Shown: positions 60,558 to 64,000 of the stretch, one piece after another
Position numbering within the stretch: the first letter of the stretch is position 1
Layout: each line of letters begins with the position of its first letter
Source: Lysobacter_C viscosus
GTDB lineage: Bacteria; Pseudomonadota; Gammaproteobacteria; Xanthomonadales; Xanthomonadaceae
Assembly: GCF_046600715.1 (NCBI RefSeq)
Contig: NZ_JBJMAV010000001.1
Coordinates: 558,001-622,000 of the forward strand
DNA: 64,000 bases
Direction: 5' to 3'
Notes under the pieces: model-generated
Told to the model about the DNA's origin: nothing
Seen by the model: only the letters and a program-made list of their open reading frames with translations
Databases searched by the model: none
Translations under genes and position numbers: made by a program

Positions 60558-61742
60558 TCAGGTCCGCCTCATCCGCCCGATCGCCGATGCCCGCGTCCCG
60601 TGGGCATTGCGGGGCAACCGGAAGCGGAACACCGTCCCCTCGTTGGAGGACGCCACCTCGACGCAGCCACCGTGCGCACTGGCGATTTCGCGGACGATGA
60701 AAAGCCCGAGCCCCAGGCTGGTTCCGGTCGGGTCGCCGACTTCACCCCGCACCAGCGGCTGGAACAGCGACTCCAGGGTTTCAGGGGCGATCACGGTCCC
60801 CCGGTTGTGCACCGCCACCACCACCTCATCGGGGGCGCTGCCTGCCAGCACCACGCGAACCGGCGCATCGGCGGCGCCGTACTTGATGGCGTTGCTCATC
60901 AGGTTCGACAGTGCCTGCGCGATGCGCTGACCGTCCCAGCACCCCGCCATGTCGCCATCCTGGGCCAGTTCGATCCGGCTGCCGGGAAAAGCGGCCTCCA
61001 CCTCGTGCACGATACGGGTGCACAGCTCGTCCATGCTGGTGGCTGTCGGGTTCACCCGGATCCCGCCATTGGTCCCACTGCGCACGTAGTCGAGCAGGTC
61101 GTCCAGGATACTTTCGATCCGCCGCGCACCCCGCAGGATCCGCGTGGAGGCATCCCGCAGCGCCGGATGCTGGTTGGCCACATGCAGCAGCGATTCCGCC
61201 GAGCCGGCGATGGTGCCCAGTGGCGTGCGCAACTCGTGGCTGACCACGGCCAGGAACAGGTTGCGGCTGGTCTCGGCGGCGGTCGCGAACTGCATCAGCG
61301 TTTCGGCCAGGGCCTGGTCCATCGCTTCGTTGAAACGGGTCAGCTCCTCCACCTCGTCGGGCCCCAGCTTGGGCGAGGTCCCCAGCCACAGCCGGATCAC
61401 CGACGCCCTCAAGGCGCGGTACTCGGCCGCGGTCTGGGTGATGTCGAAGCCACTGGCGGCACGCAGCGCACCGTGCGTCTCGGAAGCGGGACCCGGCGCA
61501 CCCGACTTCCCCGGGGCGTCTTGCCCGCGGGCGTGGCCCTTGGATTTCTCCGATCGCTCCCACTCGGTCTGGGGCAGCTTCATGTCCGCAGCGATGGCCG
61601 CCAGGATCTGCCCGATGTGGTCGCGCAATGCCTCGCGATCCATGTCTTCCGCCGCCGGCCCCAGGGTCCGTGCGAACGCCTCGCACTCGTCTACGATCCG
61701 CGCGTTGTTGGTGGCGATGAAATCCGACAGTCCCGCAACCAT
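60558..61742 (-). CDS. soluble histidine kinase with RsbRD-type N-terminal domain
   Basis: The 394-residue protein starts at ATG 61742 with FIATNNARIVDECEAFARTL and REALRDHIGQILAAIAADM, an RsbRD_N-like helical domain. A variable linker then leads to HisKA with FLAVVSHELRTPLGTIAGSA, and a HATPase domain (ALSNLMSNAIKYG, SLGLGLFIVREIASAHGG). There is no receiver or membrane segment, so phosphate would go to a separate regulator not found nearby. It lies 116 bases downstream of a membrane GGDEF gene on the same strand. Confidence 0.85.
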   Translation of the reverse strand: MVAGLSDFIATNNARIVDECEAFARTLGPAAEDMDREALRDHIGQILAAIAADMKLPQTEWERSEKSKGHARGQDAPGKSGAPGPASETHGALRAASGFDITQTAAEYRALRASVIRLWLGTSPKLGPDEVEELTRFNEAMDQALAETLMQFATAAETSRNLFLAVVSHELRTPLGTIAGSAESLLHVANQHPALRDASTRILRGARRIESILDDLLDYVRSGTNGGIRVNPTATSMDELCTRIVHEVEAAFPGSRIELAQDGDMAGCWDGQRIAQALSNLMSNAIKYGAADAPVRVVLAGSAPDEVVVAVHNRGTVIAPETLESLFQPLVRGEVGDPTGTSLGLGLFIVREIASAHGGCVEVASSNEGTVFRFRLPRNAHGTRASAIGRMRRT

Positions 61743-61858
61743 GCTGCAACTCCCCCACTGGGCCATACCGCTCAAGGGAGGGATGGTACTGGAAGAGCAC
61801 CGGGCACCCCACGGCAGCCACCCTGCCTCACCCCACGGGTGCCCCTCGACCGTCGATC

Positions 61859-63259
61859 CTATACGGCGTCCGCAGCCACCACCCGGTCGCGGCCCATCGC
61901 CTTGGCCCGGTACAGGCGTTCGTCCGCGATCCGCTCGGTGGCGGAAAGGCCGTCTTCCAGGGCGGCGCAACCGATGCTGACGGTAAATGTCACGGTGGCA
62001 TCGCCCACGGCGACGTACAGCGCGGCCACGCGCTCACGGATGCGATGGGCGATGGCTTCGGCCTCGGGCAGCGCGGTTTCGGGCAGCAGGATCTTGAATT
62101 CCTCCCCGCCGGTGCGCGCGACCAGGTCGCTGGGCCGCAGGTCCTGCCTGACGGCGGTCACGAAGCTCTTGAGCACCTCGTCGCCCACCTGGTGGCCGTA
62201 GCGGTCGTTGACGTCCTTGAACCGGTCCAGGTCCAGCGCGAGCAACGCCAGTGGCGTGGATTTGCGGCGTGCGCGACTCGCCTCGGCCTCCGCGCGCTCG
62301 GCGAACTGCCGGTGGTTGGCCGCGCCGGTCAATGAATCGGTGGTCGCCAGCCGCTTCAGGCGCCGGTTGACGTCCTCGAGCTCCACCAGCGCCTGATCGG
62401 CACGCACCTTCTCCAGCCGCAGGTGTTCGACAAGCTCTTCCTGGCTGTAGGCGGCCGAGAACGAGCGCGTGGTGTGGAACGCCTGCACCACGCCGTAGCT
62501 CAGCAGGAAAAAGCCGATGGCGAATATCCCGTGTCCCAGCCACCACTGGTGGTTCCATGCCCCGGCCAGCAGGAACGCGACCGAGGACTGGGCGAACATC
62601 GCCAGCGAGAACAGGTACGCCAGCAGCAGGGGCGAGCGCGAACGACGTCGGTTCAGCACCCCGATGGCCAGCAGCGATGCCAGCAGGGCGAGGACTTCCA
62701 GCGCTCTGCGGGCCAGGTGCATGTCCTGCGGCGCAAGCAGCACGGCGGCTGCACCCACTGCGACGCCGGCCGCCAGGAATGCCCCGGTCCCCGCCACCCA
62801 GAATGTGCGAAGGGTCCGTCGCGCGGGCTCGTCGGCTGGCACCCCGAAGCGAAGCACCGCCACCAGGAAACACACCGCCATGGCCAGCCGAGATACCGGG
62901 CCGTACACCACGAACAGTTCCAGGTGCGCGTCCCCGAAGCGGGTGAAGACGCCATGCGGGGCATACAGCAGGGTGAAGCCGAGCAGGCCCAGAACCAGCC
63001 AGCGCAGGAACACTTCCCCGGATGACCGGTAACAGAGCCACGTCACATAGGTGACGAAGCTGCTCAGCAGCGTCGATACCGCGATGGCCACCTCATGGAA
63101 GACGTGACTCTTGAACGCCAGCCCCGGGTCCTGGAAGACGGCGAGATACGCGATCGCCACCGCCGGCAGCAGCGCAAGGCCGACCCGCAGCAGCAGCTGG
63201 AAGGTACGGGTGGCGCGTATGGCGGGGCCTTGGAGGATGGCGGCAGTGCCTTTTTTCAT
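61859..63259 (-). CDS. membrane diguanylate cyclase (GGEEF)
   Basis: The 466-residue protein has six to eight hydrophobic helices over residues 25-275 (LLLRVGLALLPAVAIAYLAV; GIFAIGFFLLSYGVVQAF), a coiled coil (LEKVRADQALVELEDVNRRL), then a GGDEF-type domain with TDSLTGAANHRQFAERAEAE, LDLDRFKDVNDRYGHQVGDE, and GGEEF. An RPSD inhibitory site is five residues upstream. It makes c-di-GMP and likely senses through its membrane part. The ATG at 63259 (MKKGTAAILQ) gives a good start; a longer frame reaches 63325. Confidence 0.87.
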   Translation of the reverse strand: MKKGTAAILQGPAIRATRTFQLLLRVGLALLPAVAIAYLAVFQDPGLAFKSHVFHEVAIAVSTLLSSFVTYVTWLCYRSSGEVFLRWLVLGLLGFTLLYAPHGVFTRFGDAHLELFVVYGPVSRLAMAVCFLVAVLRFGVPADEPARRTLRTFWVAGTGAFLAAGVAVGAAAVLLAPQDMHLARRALEVLALLASLLAIGVLNRRRSRSPLLLAYLFSLAMFAQSSVAFLLAGAWNHQWWLGHGIFAIGFFLLSYGVVQAFHTTRSFSAAYSQEELVEHLRLEKVRADQALVELEDVNRRLKRLATTDSLTGAANHRQFAERAEAEASRARRKSTPLALLALDLDRFKDVNDRYGHQVGDEVLKSFVTAVRQDLRPSDLVARTGGEEFKILLPETALPEAEAIAHRIRERVAALYVAVGDATVTFTVSIGCAALEDGLSATERIADERLYRAKAMGRDRVVAADAV

Positions 63260-63321
63260 GGGATACGACCCACGGACACGACCCACGGGCAACGGCAATG
63301 GCGGGCGCTTGCCGGCACGGA

Positions 63322-63504
63322 TCAACCTCCGCGGGTGCGCAGCCGCGAGAGGCCGTAACCCACCGCGCCCACCACGATGAGCGCCAGCGGCAGGGCGCCG
63401 GGCTCGCTTTCGGTCAGCACCATCATCACTGCAAGCAGCGCACCCACGACCAGTGCGACCAGGCTGACCAGCCGAACCGCCTTGAGCAATCCAGCGTCAC
63501 GCAT
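63322..63504 (-). CDS. small two-helix membrane protein (60 aa)
   Basis: The 60-residue protein has two hydrophobic helices, VRLVSLVALVVGALLAVMMV and ALPLALIVVGAVGYGLSRLR, with the acidic loop LTESEPG. The ATG at 63504 follows GGGAG with six bases spacing. It lies 62 bases beyond the GGEEF start on the same strand and may be the first gene of that transcript. No family was recognised. Confidence 0.65.
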   Translation of the reverse strand: MRDAGLLKAVRLVSLVALVVGALLAVMMVLTESEPGALPLALIVVGAVGYGLSRLRTRGG

Positions 63505-63741
63505 CGACATCTCCCGGTGGTGGGCCCCAAGGGACCCGGCTTGCAGGCACAGGTGCCAGCACGCACTTTCCCGCTTGCACGTCCCGGTGTCTACCGCAAC
63601 GAAGGGCCTGCCCGATAGCGGCCTTCGACTGCCGGATGGCGCCATCCCGCGCTCGACCCGCCCCAGAGCACGAAGGCCCGTTTTGGGCCACACTGCGCGC
63701 CCGTCGCGCGGCCCCGACCCGCGACCCAGCCCCCGGACCCC

Positions 63742-64000
63742 GTGAAGACTCCTGCAAGCCTGCTGACGCTGATCGACGAAGGCGTCATCGATGAAGTCGT
63801 TCGCCCGCTCAAGAGCGGCAAGGAAGCCGCGGTGTACGTGGTGCGCGCGGGCGGCGACGTCCGCTGCGCCAAGGTCTACAAGGACATGGGGCAGCGCAGT
63901 TTCCAGAAGCGCGTGCAGTACCAGGAGGGTCGCAAGTCCCGCGGCAGCCGCGAGGCCCGCGCCGTGTCCAGCGGCAGCCGTTATGGCCGCAGGCAGCAGG
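63742..64000 (+). CDS. RIO-type serine protein kinase, truncated at window edge
   Basis: From GTG 63742 the visible 86 residues read KTPASLLTLIDEGVIDEVVR, PLKSGKEAAVYVVRAGGDVR, CAKVYKDMGQRSFQKRVQYQ, EGRKSRGSREARAVSSGSRY, and continue off the edge. The S-G-K-E-A-x-V-Y-x-V loop and the AKVY lysine are RIO1 kinase hallmarks (flexible ATP loop). RIO kinases act on ribosome-related targets; the bacterial ones are poorly known. The catalytic aspartates lie beyond the window. Confidence 0.88.
   Translation, partial: MKTPASLLTLIDEGVIDEVVRPLKSGKEAAVYVVRAGGDVRCAKVYKDMGQRSFQKRVQYQEGRKSRGSREARAVSSGSRYGRRQQ

Overview
The window is very GC-rich chromosomal DNA packed with short-spaced genes on both strands. 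Gene content and family resemblance point to a gammaproteobacterium of the Xanthomonadaceae/Lysobacteraceae type (Lysobacter/Luteimonas-like). Examples are the DUF6164, DUF3228, YaeQ and DUF2388/DUF4105 proteins, many GGDEF proteins, and a KaiC-like ATPase next to a hybrid kinase. This assignment is inference from protein resemblance only. I saw no rRNA, tRNA, CRISPR array, phage module, insertion sequence or plasmid gene. It looks like core or near-core chromosome.

Layout. 1-5.4 kb: a truncated glutathione S-transferase, a small Lys-rich protein, a YaiI-type protein, a DEAD-box RNA helicase with DbpA-type tail, an MgtC-like protein, an RluA-type pseudouridine synthase and YaeQ. 5.4-12.3 kb: a BaiN/HI0933 flavoprotein, a KaiC-like double ATPase followed by a hybrid histidine kinase with pseudo-receiver, a stress-type FMN split-barrel protein, an FKBP lipoprotein and a luciferase-like monooxygenase. 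12.4-16.2 kb: a ferric-iron ABC importer (FbpABC type) with a Fur-like site. 16.2-21.7 kb: a penicillin-binding-type serine hydrolase, a second BaiN-family flavoprotein, an SDR, a TrhO-type tRNA hydroxylase and an HPF/RaiA-type protein. 21.9-24.8 kb: a MASE1-GGDEF cyclase, a CheY-like regulator and a CheX-like phosphatase carrying four MshEN-like repeats. 24.9-29.8 kb: a tail-anchored unknown, a DJ-1/PfpI protein, an MFS transporter coupled to an HD-type hydrolase and DUF6164, and a TonB-domain protein.

29.9-33.1 kb: a tightly coupled three-gene operon of an N-formylglutamate-amidohydrolase-like protein, a DUF1704 (QEGLA) metallopeptidase and a GshB-like ATP-grasp ligase. 33.3-42.8 kb: a DUF4136 lipoprotein, DUF2254, thioredoxin 2, a DksA/TraR zinc finger, DUF305, the DUF2388-DUF4105 pair, a decayed chemoreceptor fragment, a GAF-GGDEF cyclase, an MscS channel and an HDOD protein. 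42.9-52.6 kb: an M13 peptidase, a methyltransferase, glutaminase, a PAS-GGDEF cyclase, an M14 peptidase, an RluF-like synthase, an old yellow enzyme and a frameshifted quinone oxidoreductase. 52.7-64 kb: a TRIC-type channel, small unknowns, a membrane GGDEF protein, DUF3228, DUF937, an SBP-PAS-GGDEF-EAL protein, an RsbRD-type histidine kinase, another membrane GGDEF protein and the start of a RIO kinase.

Two gene sets deserve most attention. The first is the ligase/peptidase/amidohydrolase operon, which looks like a reversible amino-acid or peptide conjugation system. The second is the MASE1-GGDEF / CheY / (MshEN)4-CheX set, which could form a c-di-GMP-tuned phosphorelay switch. Six GGDEF proteins with different sensor modules lie in this single window, so second-messenger signalling is a clear theme.
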